From: Aphodosoma sp045126975
Lineage (GTDB): Bacteria > Bacteroidota > Bacteroidia > Bacteroidales > Paludibacteraceae
Assembly (NCBI GenBank): GCA_045126975.1
Contig: JBGVPL010000010.1
Span: 46,332 to 110,331, forward strand
Reading direction: 5' to 3'
DNA length: 64,000 bases
Under the pieces are notes generated by a model, which was given only the letters and a program-made list of their open reading frames with translations, did no database searches and was not told the origin of the DNA. The translations under genes and the position numbers were made by a program. How positions within the stretch are numbered: the first letter of the stretch is position 1; each line of letters starts with the position of its first letter. Positions 7,973 to 16,298 of this stretch are shown piece after piece.

Positions 7973-10132
7973 TTAGTCTTCTGATTGAGTAGCTTCGTAT
8001 TCTTTGAGGAGTTTGTCTTGAACGTCGCCTGGGCAGAGTTCGTAAGAAGCAAATTTCATTGAGAATGAAGCACGACCACCTGAGAGTGAGCTCAATGCTG
8101 TTGAGTAGTTAGAAAGCTCTTTCAAAGGTACTTTAGCCATAAGTTTTTCGAAACCTTTCACTGATTCCATACCCATGATGATTGCGCGACGACCTTGGAG
8201 ATCAGACATCACATCACCCATACGGTCAGATGGAACTAATACTTCTACGTCATATACAGGTTCGAGGATTTTTGGATTAGCTTCTTTGAAGGCTTGAGCA
8301 AATGCGTTACGACCAGCAAGACGGAAAGAGATTTCATTTGAATCTACTGGGTGCATTTTACCATCGTAAACGATAACGCGTACATCGCGAGCGTAAGAGC
8401 CAGTAAGAGGGCCTTGTTCCATACGGTCCATGAGACCTTTCATGATAGCTGGGATGAAACGAGCGTCGATAGCACCACCCACGATAGAGTTAACCAACAC
8501 GAGTTTACCACCCCAATCGAGATTAACTTCTTGAACATCGCGAGATTGGATACGATATTCTTGACCGTTGAATTTGTAGATTTCTTTAACAGGTTCGCCT
8601 TCTACGTAAGGTTCAACGATGAGGTGTACTTCACCGAATTGACCAGCACCACCCGATTGTTTTTTGTGACGATAATCGCTACGAGAAGCGCGAGTGATAG
8701 TTTCGCGATAAGGGATGCGAGGTTCTTGATATTGGATTTGAAGTTTATCGTTGTTTTCGATACGCCATTTGAGAGTACGGAGGTGGAATTCACCTTGACC
8801 AGAAACGATAGTTTGACGAAGTTCTTTACTTTGTTCAATAATCCAAGTTGGATCTTCTTCGTGCATACGAGTAAGGATTTCGTTGAGTTTTTCCTCTTCA
8901 CCTTCATTTACAGGTTTGATAGCACGACGATATTTTGGTTCTGGATATTGGATACCAGGGAAGTCGTATTCGCAACCTTTAGCGTTGAGAGTGTTACCAG
9001 TGCGAGTATCTTTAAGTTTCACAGTAGCACCGATATCACCAGCCACAAGTTGTTCTACTTCGACACGGTTTTGACCAGCCACGCAGAAGAGTTGAGAGAT
9101 ACGTTCTTTACCACCGTTGCGAGAGATATTAGTAAGGTCGTCACCTTTTTTGAGAGTACCGCTCATCACTTTGAAGTAAACAACTTCACCGATGTGAGGT
9201 TCAACCGAAGTTTTGAATACGAAGATAGAAGTTTCAGCGTCTTTGTTAGGAGCCACTTCTTCGAGGTTTTTAGTTACAGGTTTTGGCATATCGTCAACGA
9301 AAGGAACGACATTACCAAGGAATTCCATCAAACGACGAACGCCCATGTCTTTGCCAGAGCAGCAGCAGAATACAGGGAAGATATCGCGACCGATGAGACC
9401 TTGACGGATACCCGAACGCATTTCGTCTTCAGTGAGCGAACCTTGTTCGAAGTATTTGTCCATAAGAGTTTCATCATTTTCAGCAGCAGCCTCAACAAGA
9501 GCATTGTGAAGTTCTTTTGCTTTATCAAGCTCTTCAGCAGGTATATCGAGAATTTCAGGAGCACCACCTTCTGGTTTCCATCTGTAAAGTTTCATGAGGA
9601 GGACGTCAACAACAGCGTTGAAACCAACACCACAGTTAACTGGATATTGAACTAACACAACTTTGTTACCAAAGCTCTCGCGAAGTTGTTCAACAGTTTG
9701 TTCGAAATTAGATTTGTCAGTATCTAATTGGTTTGCGAGGAAAATAACAGGTTTTTTAGTTTGCTCAGTGTAACGGAAGTGGTTTTGGGTACCTACTTCA
9801 ACGCCATATTGAGTATTAACAAGGATAAGGGCTTGGTCAGTAACGCCAAGAGAAGTAATAGCACCACCCACGAAGTCATCAGAACCCGGACAGTCAATGA
9901 TATTAAGTTTTTTACCTAACCATTCAGCGTGAATCACAGTAGGGAATACAGAGTAGCCATATTCCATTTCAACAGGGAAATAGTCAGATACAGTGTTTTT
10001 ACCATCGATAGTACCACGACGTTTTATAACTCCACACTCATAAAGCATAGCTTCCACGAGTGTGGTTTTTCCAGAGCCAGAACTACCCAATAAAGAGATG
10101 TTCTTAATTTCGTTTGATTGATAAACTTTCAT
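7973..10132 (-). CDS. fusA2: Elongation factor G paralogue (EF-G2 type) with altered GTPase motifs
   Basis: 719 residues from the ATG at 10132 (MKVYQSNEIKN); a longer reading from 10159 would add nine unconserved residues. All EF-G domains are present, including the C-terminal domain IV/V region (SYARDVRVIVYDGKMHPVDS, then GRRAIIMGMES). The G domain departs from normal EF-G. The P-loop is GSSGSGKTTL; switch I has YGYSV where EF-G has RGITI; the switch II motif is DCPGSDDF, with Ser in place of the catalytic His; and the NKxD motif reads NQLD. A Bacteroides EF-G paralogue that supports translocation without GTP hydrolysis during nutrient limitation is known, and this gene fits that type. Codon use is strongly biased, as in well-expressed genes. 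It stands alone on its strand. Confidence 0.85.
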   Translation of the reverse strand: MKVYQSNEIKNISLLGSSGSGKTTLVEAMLYECGVIKRRGTIDGKNTVSDYFPVEMEYGYSVFPTVIHAEWLGKKLNIIDCPGSDDFVGGAITSLGVTDQALILVNTQYGVEVGTQNHFRYTEQTKKPVIFLANQLDTDKSNFEQTVEQLRESFGNKVVLVQYPVNCGVGFNAVVDVLLMKLYRWKPEGGAPEILDIPAEELDKAKELHNALVEAAAENDETLMDKYFEQGSLTEDEMRSGIRQGLIGRDIFPVFCCCSGKDMGVRRLMEFLGNVVPFVDDMPKPVTKNLEEVAPNKDAETSIFVFKTSVEPHIGEVVYFKVMSGTLKKGDDLTNISRNGGKERISQLFCVAGQNRVEVEQLVAGDIGATVKLKDTRTGNTLNAKGCEYDFPGIQYPEPKYRRAIKPVNEGEEEKLNEILTRMHEEDPTWIIEQSKELRQTIVSGQGEFHLRTLKWRIENNDKLQIQYQEPRIPYRETITRASRSDYRHKKQSGGAGQFGEVHLIVEPYVEGEPVKEIYKFNGQEYRIQSRDVQEVNLDWGGKLVLVNSIVGGAIDARFIPAIMKGLMDRMEQGPLTGSYARDVRVIVYDGKMHPVDSNEISFRLAGRNAFAQAFKEANPKILEPVYDVEVLVPSDRMGDVMSDLQGRRAIIMGMESVKGFEKLMAKVPLKELSNYSTALSSLSGGRASFSMKFASYELCPGDVQDKLLKEYEATQSED

Positions 10133-10146
10133 AATATATTTAGATT

Positions 10147-10171
10147 TGTAGGGACGCACGGCTCGTGCGTC
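10147..10171. repeat. Dispersed palindromic repeat
   Basis: GTAGGGACGCACGG followed by CTCGTGCGTCC. It belongs to the same family (TAGRGAC, palindrome) as the copies at 10664-10686, 22677-22700, 56643-56662 and 60494-60518. Confidence 0.7.
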
Positions 10172-10597
10172 CGCTGGTTAATTATTATTATTTCAGACAA
10201 GAAGACAAGAAAACATGATTTTTTACACTCGCGCCCCGAAGGCTCTTGCATCTCGTGTCTCGTATCTCGTGTCTCAATTTTGCGACTGCAATTTAGCAAT
10301 ATTTTCGCTATCTGACAAATTATTATTTATGTTTTACAGCAGTTTTTTTACGATTTGCAATATATATGTATTTTCTACAATAAGACCCTACAAACATATA
10401 ATTTACAAACGATTGAATGAGGAATGAGGAATAAGGAATGAGGAATGAGAAGTTATTTATTGATAATTCTTCTTCTTTTTTGTTTTTTGTTTCTCGAAAA
10501 AAAGTCAAATTTATTGTGGTTTTATAGAAAAAAACACCGCCAGCCTTATATTTTTTTGGTTGGCTATTAACTATTGCCAGTTAATGACTCGAAAAGG

Positions 10598-10634
10598 CAA
10601 AAAAAAGGCGACCCCATTTCACAATGAGGTCACT
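10598..10634 (-). terminator. Rho-independent terminator of the 1617-residue gene
   Basis: On the minus strand GTGACCTCAT pairs with ATGGGGTCGC (one G-U pair), followed by a run of eight T. It lies 80 bases after the stop of the gene ending at 10714. Confidence 0.75.
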
Positions 10635-10646
10635 TTTTTGAGTTTT

Positions 10647-10686
10647 CAGCCTCGCGGCTGAGCGGACACGGCATGCCGTGTCCCTA
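10647..10686. repeat. Two adjacent palindromes
   Basis: CAGCCTCGCGGCTG at 10647-10660 is followed by a perfect 20-base palindrome centred on GGCATGCC (10664-10683) and then CTAC. The second is a member of the TAGRGAC palindrome family in reverse orientation. Confidence 0.7.
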
Positions 10687-10713
10687 CTATGCTGAAAAGA
10701 AATTTACGTTAAC

Positions 10714-13700
10714 TTATTTTACAATTACTTTAGTTGCTTTGTTATCGACATAGACAACGTATACGCCTTGAGCAGGGACTGCGATGTGGGCTTCACCTGC
10801 GTAAGTGTGTTGTTCGCCGATAAGTGCGCCTGTAGCAGTGAATACTCTGACGATAGAGTTTTCGGCTGCGCCGGTAATCATAATGTTTTTATATTCTGTT
10901 GTCACAACAAAATTGAGTTCATTATCTTCAATAGATGTGCTTGGCCCTGTAGCTGATTTTACAACTACTTTACATGTAGCTACAAGGTCAGAACCATCGA
11001 TTGTTGAAACAGTGATTGTTGCCTCACCTGCACCTGTAGCAATAACTCTACCTTCTATCACTATTGCTACATCTTCATTTGAAGATTCCCACTCAACAAG
11101 TGCATTAGTTGTATTATCTGGCAATACTGTTGCAACGAGAGTGAATTCTTCACCAAGGAAGACCTCTTTTTCTGTAACATCGAGAGCGATAGATGTAGCG
11201 AGGATTGGTTTAACTACTACACGGCAAGTTGCTGTAAGATTAGAGCCATCAGTTGTTGCTACTGTGATAGTTGCTTCGCCTACGCCTACGGCTACTACTT
11301 TACCATCTACTACAGTTGCTACGCTGTCGTTAGATGTTGCCCATACGATTGCTGGGTTAGTAGTGTTGGCTGGCAATACTGTTGCAACGAGAGTGAATTC
11401 TTCGCCAAGGAGAACTTCTTTTTCGGTAGCATCGAGAGCGATAGAATTAGCCAAAACGATTGTTTTTTCTACAACTACAGGTATAGTGGCAGTGAATGTT
11501 TTTTCGCCATAACTTGCAGTATTATGTTTAATCACTTGTGTGAGGGAGATAGTAGCGTTACCTTCAACATAGTTAGAAACTGTAATGACGAGAGTATCGT
11601 TCACGATTTCGGCATCGAAGAGATTGTTTTCGCTCACGCTGAGTGTATTTGTAAATGTACATTTTGTATTGCTACTATTATCGAATATATCAGCAATGGC
11701 TTTGCGAACAACAACGGTAGAATCAGCCACAGACTTGATGTTGATTTCTCTCTCTGAAATTATAGGTTTGTAGATACGAGGGTAAATAGTGAATGTCAGA
11801 GTATTTTTTACAGAAGCACCATATTGGTCGATACATTCGAAGACGAATTCAAAAGAGGTTTCGGCATCGACATCGCCAGTGTATGTTACTTGTGGAGTGA
11901 CTCTGCATTCCTCCTTATTGACATCGTATACAACATCCATCCACTCTATGTCTTCACGAATATACATTTGAACGTTACCTTCCTTAGTGCCTCCATTATC
12001 ATTGAAGTAATTTGATAATTTAGCTGCAGTAAATTTTGAAGCTTTTGTTGCACGTTCGTATACTTTTGAAGTGTAATTATAAACTTTCTTCACAGTAGGA
12101 GCTTCGTTTTCGGCAGTTTCAGCCATAAGAGTCATAGCCGTTGGGATGGCTAAGATTGTTTGTTTAGGCTGAGTGAGGTCGTCAGACTCATAGACATAAA
12201 TACCTTGGCTATAAGCAACATAGTAGCGTTGATATTCTACAGACTCTTTCTCGAATGTTTCGCCCACAGCGAGAAGAGGAATTTGGTCGCCAGCATAGAG
12301 GATAGGTTCTGTGCCGAATGTGCCAGTTGTGATATCATAAGCAATGAAGCCCACACCACGAGAGAGGATGATATTGTTGCCAGCGATAGCCGATGTGCTA
12401 TGAGGCAATGGGATGTTGCCTTCGAGAAGGGCAGTTTTGAAAGTGCTAGTATTGTCGGCAGTATTGAACTCAACAACAGAGGCTGGAGTGGCAAGATATT
12501 CGCCTGTAGCGATATAGAGTTTGTCGCCAACGAGATACATGCCAGAGGCATTGGCACCTGCGCCGAGTTCGATATTAGAAGCAGAGAGCGCGAAAGTAGT
12601 GAGGTTGAGAACATTCATCATAGCAACACCTTCTTCGCTTGCAGCAAGGATGTAGAGAGCATCGCCTTTGAGAGCCACGTGCTTGATAGTGCCATTGATT
12701 GCGATAGACTTGAAGGCTTCGAGGTCGGTGCGATAGAAGACTTTGAGCGTAGAGCCATCACCAACGAAGAGTTTGTCTTTATAAACAGCAAGAGCGTGTT
12801 TATCTGTAGAAGTAAGAGCGACAGAAGCAATTGTCTTACCCCACTCTACATCATAACGGATGAGAGATGCACCTTGAGCCACGTAGGCATAAGCACCATC
12901 GGTAAGGATATTGTCGTTAGGGAACTGATTTTCGGTAGAAACCTCAGCCATTTCTTCGACATAAACCTTAGAGGCATAAGTTTCGGCATCGATACCCTCG
13001 AGGCGAGTGTTATTGAGCGGACCATTGTTTTCGCCATCATAAGTGTTGCTCATCAAGAGTTTTTTGCGAGTAGCGAGGTTGTAAGGACCGTATGTGATAG
13101 GCACTTCTAGTTCTTGTTGTTGACCAAAGAAGGTAACTTTACATTTGAGGATGTCGGTTACGTATTCGCCTGCGGTGAACTCATAGTTGAGGTGGTTGTT
13201 ATAGAGCGAAAGTTTGACATTACCTTTAGCAGCAACAACCTCGTCCATATAAACTGTAGCATTGATGCTTGTAGTGAAAAGGTCAGTGTTGAGCAATTCG
13301 CCTGTAGGGGCATTAGCCGCAATTTGCACAGGAGTGATAGTAATTTCAGGCACAGCAAGCACAGTAACTTCGATTTGGTCGCTCAAGTCAGGGTTGATGT
13401 TAGAAATAGCAGTGAGAGTAGTTACACCCGGTTTCAAAGCAACGAAGTTGCCTTGGTCGATTGTACCAACCTCTGGGTTAGAGTTGAGCCAAGTGTAAGT
13501 GTCGTAGATGAAGCGGTTGGCTGTTGATTCATTGATAACATCAGAGCCAGCATCTTCGCTTTCAACATTGATATATACGCGTTCACCTACAACGCACGAC
13601 AATTTGTCGCTTGCAGGGCCTGTATTACCTTCAAGAGAGATAACGACACCCTTGAGGTTAGAAACCGATACCTCGAACGACTCTTGTGGAATGCTGTCCA

Positions 13701-15567
13701 TAGCCGAGAAGTGTACCCACACTGTACCATAGTCGTTGGCAGTGAGAAGACCTGTGTTGTCGATAGTAGCAATAGCGGCAGCACCTTCAGTCACTTTGCC
13801 CTCTTTGTCCATAGTAATCCACCAACGTTGAGGAGCATCTTTCACAGGGCGACCATTTTTGAAAAGGAAACCTTCGTATTGGCAAGTGTGACCTTTAGGC
13901 ACTTGGAGTTGTGTGATACCAGCGTAGTTGTAGTAATAATCGCGAGGCACATAAGTAGGGTCAGGGAGTGTCATAGCACAGTTCAACGCCTCAGTTGACC
14001 ATTCGCCAAGCCAACCTGCGATAACTTGACCTGCTGTATATACTTTAACAAAATCGATTTTTTCGAGTTCGACGTGGTTACCATCTTTATCGACAGCCCA
14101 ACTAATGTCCATACCATCGCCTGCAGCCTCGCCCAAAGCAGGACGGCCATAAGGGTTTTGAGCAATACGAGAGTCGTCTTTCACAAAACCTTTGTTGTCG
14201 CAATAGCCGAAACCAGAGTAATTGTAGAACTCGATATAAGTAGGCGCACGCATGTCGATACAACCACGGATATAGTTCAAACCAGTGAATGTGATAGAGT
14301 CGCGCGATACGTTTGGATTGTACCAACGATATGCAGGATTAGGGTTGTCTTGATTGTAGAAATAATCAGGGTAGAAAGTGTGTTTGTGGAAATTGTTAGA
14401 AACCACACAACCGTGCTCGTAGTGAGTTTCGCCATTCTCTTCCCACTTGATAGTCCAAGGCACAGTGTAGCGGTCGTTATAACTTGGATTGTAGTAAGTA
14501 ACTTCGACATTGTGTTTTGTAGTAGAGAGCCAATAGTCGCTACCAGCAAGTTCGTACCACTCGCCATCGTTAGGGATGCCGTCGCCATTCTTATCTTCCA
14601 TCACTTGCACAGCACCCGGCTCGGTCCATACACCCTTTTCAGCCGCCACAAACGAGTTGCCTTCGACTGTGAAATCGACACCGTAAGGGTTTTGAGGGTT
14701 GTTGTAGATAGGTTGGTCGAAACCAAATACTACATATCCACCCAAAGCTCCGAGGCTAAGACCACGTTGGTCGCCTTCGAAAAACTCAACAGGATTGTCC
14801 CAAGCATTTTCGACACGGAATTGACCAGCTGCAGGTTGGTATTCTACGATTTTAGTAGCAAAACAACTCTTAGTGATATATGTTCTTACTATATTTTTAG
14901 AAGATTCTGACCCATCAGAGAGAGTGATAGTATATTTGATAGCATCAGAAACAAGGTGATTTTGAGAACCTGTTTGTGTGTATTTAATCACTTTGTAGCC
15001 TTTGATTGTATCATCGATGAGTTCGGCAGTACCATATTGGAGTTCCGATGCATTATCGATAGTCAAAATAGAAGCTGTTTTTTCTGAATCTTTATAGAAT
15101 TTTGCCGATGCTATAGGGTCGAGAATTACACTTGTAGAATCAGGATCTATATATGATTTGATTTCAGATGTAGTTACGCCATACACTTTGATAGGGAAAG
15201 TGTTGGTTACAGTTTCGCCACGATAAGTAATAGAAACAGTGAATGTAGTTTCGCCTTTTGATTGAGCCAAACGTTTAATTTGCAAACGAGTTTGATTCAT
15301 GTGCTGACCTATAGTAGTCAAACTAACAATAGACTCATTACCCGAAGTTGCAGAGATAGTAATAGTGTCGATTTTAGAAATATCAGTTTTAGTTGTTATC
15401 GCATCAGGATAAGTAAATAACTGATAAAAATAGACATAAAATGTCTTGTCGGCTTCAGAGCCAACTTCGGCATAAGAGTAAGATTTAGGGACGAACTGGT
15501 CGCCAGCCTTCGCTGTGAATGATGTTACCAACAACAAAAACAGCATTAAAAAAGTAATTTTCTTCAT
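10714..15567 (-). CDS. Giant T9SS-secreted protein of the B12 region: auxiliary-lipoprotein-like module, beta-propeller, Big2 repeats
   Basis: 1617 residues with signal peptide MKKITFLMLFLLLVTSFTAKA. After about 220 beta-rich residues, residues 240-545 match the lipoprotein at 18157 (Y-x-P-A-x-GQF, GGYVVFGFD, GNSF, EPG, NGDGIPNDGEWYELAGSDY, SWAVDKDGN, GWLGE-STE). An Ig-like stretch follows. Residues around 870-1150 look like a YncE/BtuG-type propeller (ILTDGAYAYVAQGASLIRYD, VYKDKLFVGDGSTLKVF). Two near-identical Big2 domains lie at about 1370-1545 (SIALDATEKEVLLGEEFTLV and SIALDVTEKEVFLGEEFTLV). The last 70 residues are a T9SS sorting domain ending KATKVIVK. It is the only full gene downstream of the second cobalamin riboswitch, so its expression should rise when B12 is scarce. 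The inferred role is B12 or corrinoid capture at the surface; ligand binding is not shown by sequence. Confidence 0.75.
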   Translation of the reverse strand: MKKITFLMLFLLLVTSFTAKAGDQFVPKSYSYAEVGSEADKTFYVYFYQLFTYPDAITTKTDISKIDTITISATSGNESIVSLTTIGQHMNQTRLQIKRLAQSKGETTFTVSITYRGETVTNTFPIKVYGVTTSEIKSYIDPDSTSVILDPIASAKFYKDSEKTASILTIDNASELQYGTAELIDDTIKGYKVIKYTQTGSQNHLVSDAIKYTITLSDGSESSKNIVRTYITKSCFATKIVEYQPAAGQFRVENAWDNPVEFFEGDQRGLSLGALGGYVVFGFDQPIYNNPQNPYGVDFTVEGNSFVAAEKGVWTEPGAVQVMEDKNGDGIPNDGEWYELAGSDYWLSTTKHNVEVTYYNPSYNDRYTVPWTIKWEENGETHYEHGCVVSNNFHKHTFYPDYFYNQDNPNPAYRWYNPNVSRDSITFTGLNYIRGCIDMRAPTYIEFYNYSGFGYCDNKGFVKDDSRIAQNPYGRPALGEAAGDGMDISWAVDKDGNHVELEKIDFVKVYTAGQVIAGWLGEWSTEALNCAMTLPDPTYVPRDYYYNYAGITQLQVPKGHTCQYEGFLFKNGRPVKDAPQRWWITMDKEGKVTEGAAAIATIDNTGLLTANDYGTVWVHFSAMDSIPQESFEVSVSNLKGVVISLEGNTGPASDKLSCVVGERVYINVESEDAGSDVINESTANRFIYDTYTWLNSNPEVGTIDQGNFVALKPGVTTLTAISNINPDLSDQIEVTVLAVPEITITPVQIAANAPTGELLNTDLFTTSINATVYMDEVVAAKGNVKLSLYNNHLNYEFTAGEYVTDILKCKVTFFGQQQELEVPITYGPYNLATRKKLLMSNTYDGENNGPLNNTRLEGIDAETYASKVYVEEMAEVSTENQFPNDNILTDGAYAYVAQGASLIRYDVEWGKTIASVALTSTDKHALAVYKDKLFVGDGSTLKVFYRTDLEAFKSIAINGTIKHVALKGDALYILAASEEGVAMMNVLNLTTFALSASNIELGAGANASGMYLVGDKLYIATGEYLATPASVVEFNTADNTSTFKTALLEGNIPLPHSTSAIAGNNIILSRGVGFIAYDITTGTFGTEPILYAGDQIPLLAVGETFEKESVEYQRYYVAYSQGIYVYESDDLTQPKQTILAIPTAMTLMAETAENEAPTVKKVYNYTSKVYERATKASKFTAAKLSNYFNDNGGTKEGNVQMYIREDIEWMDVVYDVNKEECRVTPQVTYTGDVDAETSFEFVFECIDQYGASVKNTLTFTIYPRIYKPIISEREINIKSVADSTVVVRKAIADIFDNSSNTKCTFTNTLSVSENNLFDAEIVNDTLVITVSNYVEGNATISLTQVIKHNTASYGEKTFTATIPVVVEKTIVLANSIALDATEKEVLLGEEFTLVATVLPANTTNPAIVWATSNDSVATVVDGKVVAVGVGEATITVATTDGSNLTATCRVVVKPILATSIALDVTEKEVFLGEEFTLVATVLPDNTTNALVEWESSNEDVAIVIEGRVIATGAGEATITVSTIDGSDLVATCKVVVKSATGPSTSIEDNELNFVVTTEYKNIMITGAAENSIVRVFTATGALIGEQHTYAGEAHIAVPAQGVYVVYVDNKATKVIVK

Positions 15568-15570
15568 TTT

Positions 15571-15726
15571 TTATAACGATATTTTGAATGATTGATTTGA
15601 CACTTTGGTTATCCTAACATTGCCTCGCTTGAGGTCGGAGACTATCTCTCCGTTGTTGACAACAACACGCTTCGTAAGAAGCCCTTGTGGATTGTAATTT
15701 TCAATTACAAAACTAATTTTTTTCAT
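15571..15726 (-). pseudogene. Orphan T9SS sorting-domain fragment (51 codons)
   Basis: A short open frame starts MKKISFVIENYNPQGLL and ends SDLKRGNVRITKVSNQSFKI-SL. It aligns with the last 44 residues of the BtuG-like T9SS protein at 16299 (IEIYNAQGLL, NNGDIISDLNRG, ISNQSFKVLL). It is only a sorting tail: no signal peptide and no passenger domain. It lies between the second riboswitch and the 1617-residue gene, with its stop 3 bases from that gene's ATG. The simplest reading is the remnant of a deleted or collapsed gene copy; a small leader peptide that couples translation to the next gene is also possible. Confidence 0.65.
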
Positions 15727-15791
15727 TTTTAATCATTTTTTTTGTCGTAAGCCGTAAGACTTTGGAGCTTTCAACTCACAACGTAGTTAAA

Positions 15792-15835
15792 CAAAAAAGT
15801 CGTATCCTGCAACTTTTTACAGCGCAGGATACGAC
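15792..15835 (-). terminator. Riboswitch expression-platform terminator, copy 1
   Basis: On the minus strand GTCGTATCCTGC pairs with GCAGGATACGAC, followed by TTTTTT. It sits between riboswitch copy 1 and the orphan fragment, and an almost identical hairpin follows riboswitch copy 2. It is the likely off-switch when B12 is bound. Confidence 0.75.
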
Positions 15836-15953
15836 AAAAAAACACAATATAAATTCGAGAGTACAGAGAACAGAGTACAGAGAACAAATCCCCTTAATTA
15901 CTCGTGTATCGACGAACTAAATTATCAGAAAAATCTGCAAGTGCTTTGATTTG

Positions 15954-15969
15954 CCCGTTATCCTGCGGG
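15954..15969 (-). promoter_or_regulatory. Small hairpin next to aptamer (P13-like), copy 1
   Basis: On the minus strand CCCG and CGGG enclose the loop CAGGATAA. The loop can pair with TATCCTG in the 5' arm of the downstream terminator, and its CAGG with the CCUG of an aptamer loop (AUACCUG). It is therefore a candidate for the kissing-loop or antiterminator element. It is conserved in copy 2 (23009-23024). Confidence 0.5.
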
Positions 15970-15990
15970 TTTAATCGTAAAAAGAAATGC

Positions 15991-16232
15991 AAAGGCAGGT
16001 CTTCTGACTCGTCTCATTTATTGCGCCTTCCCAGTATTAACCAGTGGCAAAGAATGCAATAAACCATTTTTAGTCGTAAGTAATAAGTCGTAAGTCGCAA
16101 GACTTTTGTCTTTATACTATCTACTTATTACTTTGTACTTAAAATAAGACACACAGCAACAGGTATTGTTTCGGATTCTCACCGAATTCCCTTTTAGCCC
16201 TTAAACAGCGTAGCCGTTTAGGGAACCTTTTG
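15991..16232 (-). ncRNA. Cobalamin riboswitch, copy 1
   Basis: On the minus strand the conserved core reads AAAGGGAA, CGGTGAGAATCCG, GCCACTGG, CTGGGAAGGCG, then GAGTCAGAAGACCTGCC, which are the hallmarks of the AdoCbl-type riboswitch. A long peripheral arm before GCCACTGG is built from two complementary period-7 arrays (16073-16100 and about 16108-16142). It controls the orphan fragment and the 1617-residue gene. Confidence 0.93.
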
Positions 16233-16238
16233 CGACGG

Positions 16239-16269
16239 CAAAGTTACTAATATTTTTTATTACGACAAA
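16239..16269 (-). promoter_or_regulatory. Promoter of riboswitch copy 1
   Basis: On the minus strand TTTG (16266-16269), 19 bases, TAACTTTG (16239-16246): a full match to the Bacteroidota consensus. It gives the 1617-residue gene its own B12-controlled transcript, separate from btuB. Confidence 0.85.
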
Positions 16270-16298
16270 GAAAAAAATCAAAAAAATGAATAAAAACT

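Larger units (their letters stand above)
10133..10713. other. Non-coding stretch with palindromes and 7-base arrays
   Basis: No convincing gene lies in this 581-base gap. It contains a palindromic repeat (10147-10171), period-7 arrays at 10255-10278 (CTCGTGT type) and 10413-10452 (GAGGAAT type), the terminator of the large B12-region gene, and two further palindromes (10647-10686). The promoter of the EF-G gene should lie in its left part, but I could not find a clear TAnnTTTG on the minus strand. Confidence 0.7.

Noticed and set aside
8351..9655. 434-codon open frame on the plus strand opposite the EF-G gene
   Set aside because: It is antisense to a gene with strong codon bias. Its product is low-complexity (Phe, Thr, Ser, Val rich) with no recognisable motif, as expected for a shadow frame.
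12160..14910. Long plus-strand frames (12160-13110, 14026-14910) opposite the giant gene
   Set aside because: The true strand has a signal peptide, domains, riboswitch and terminator; the opposite frames have none of these.
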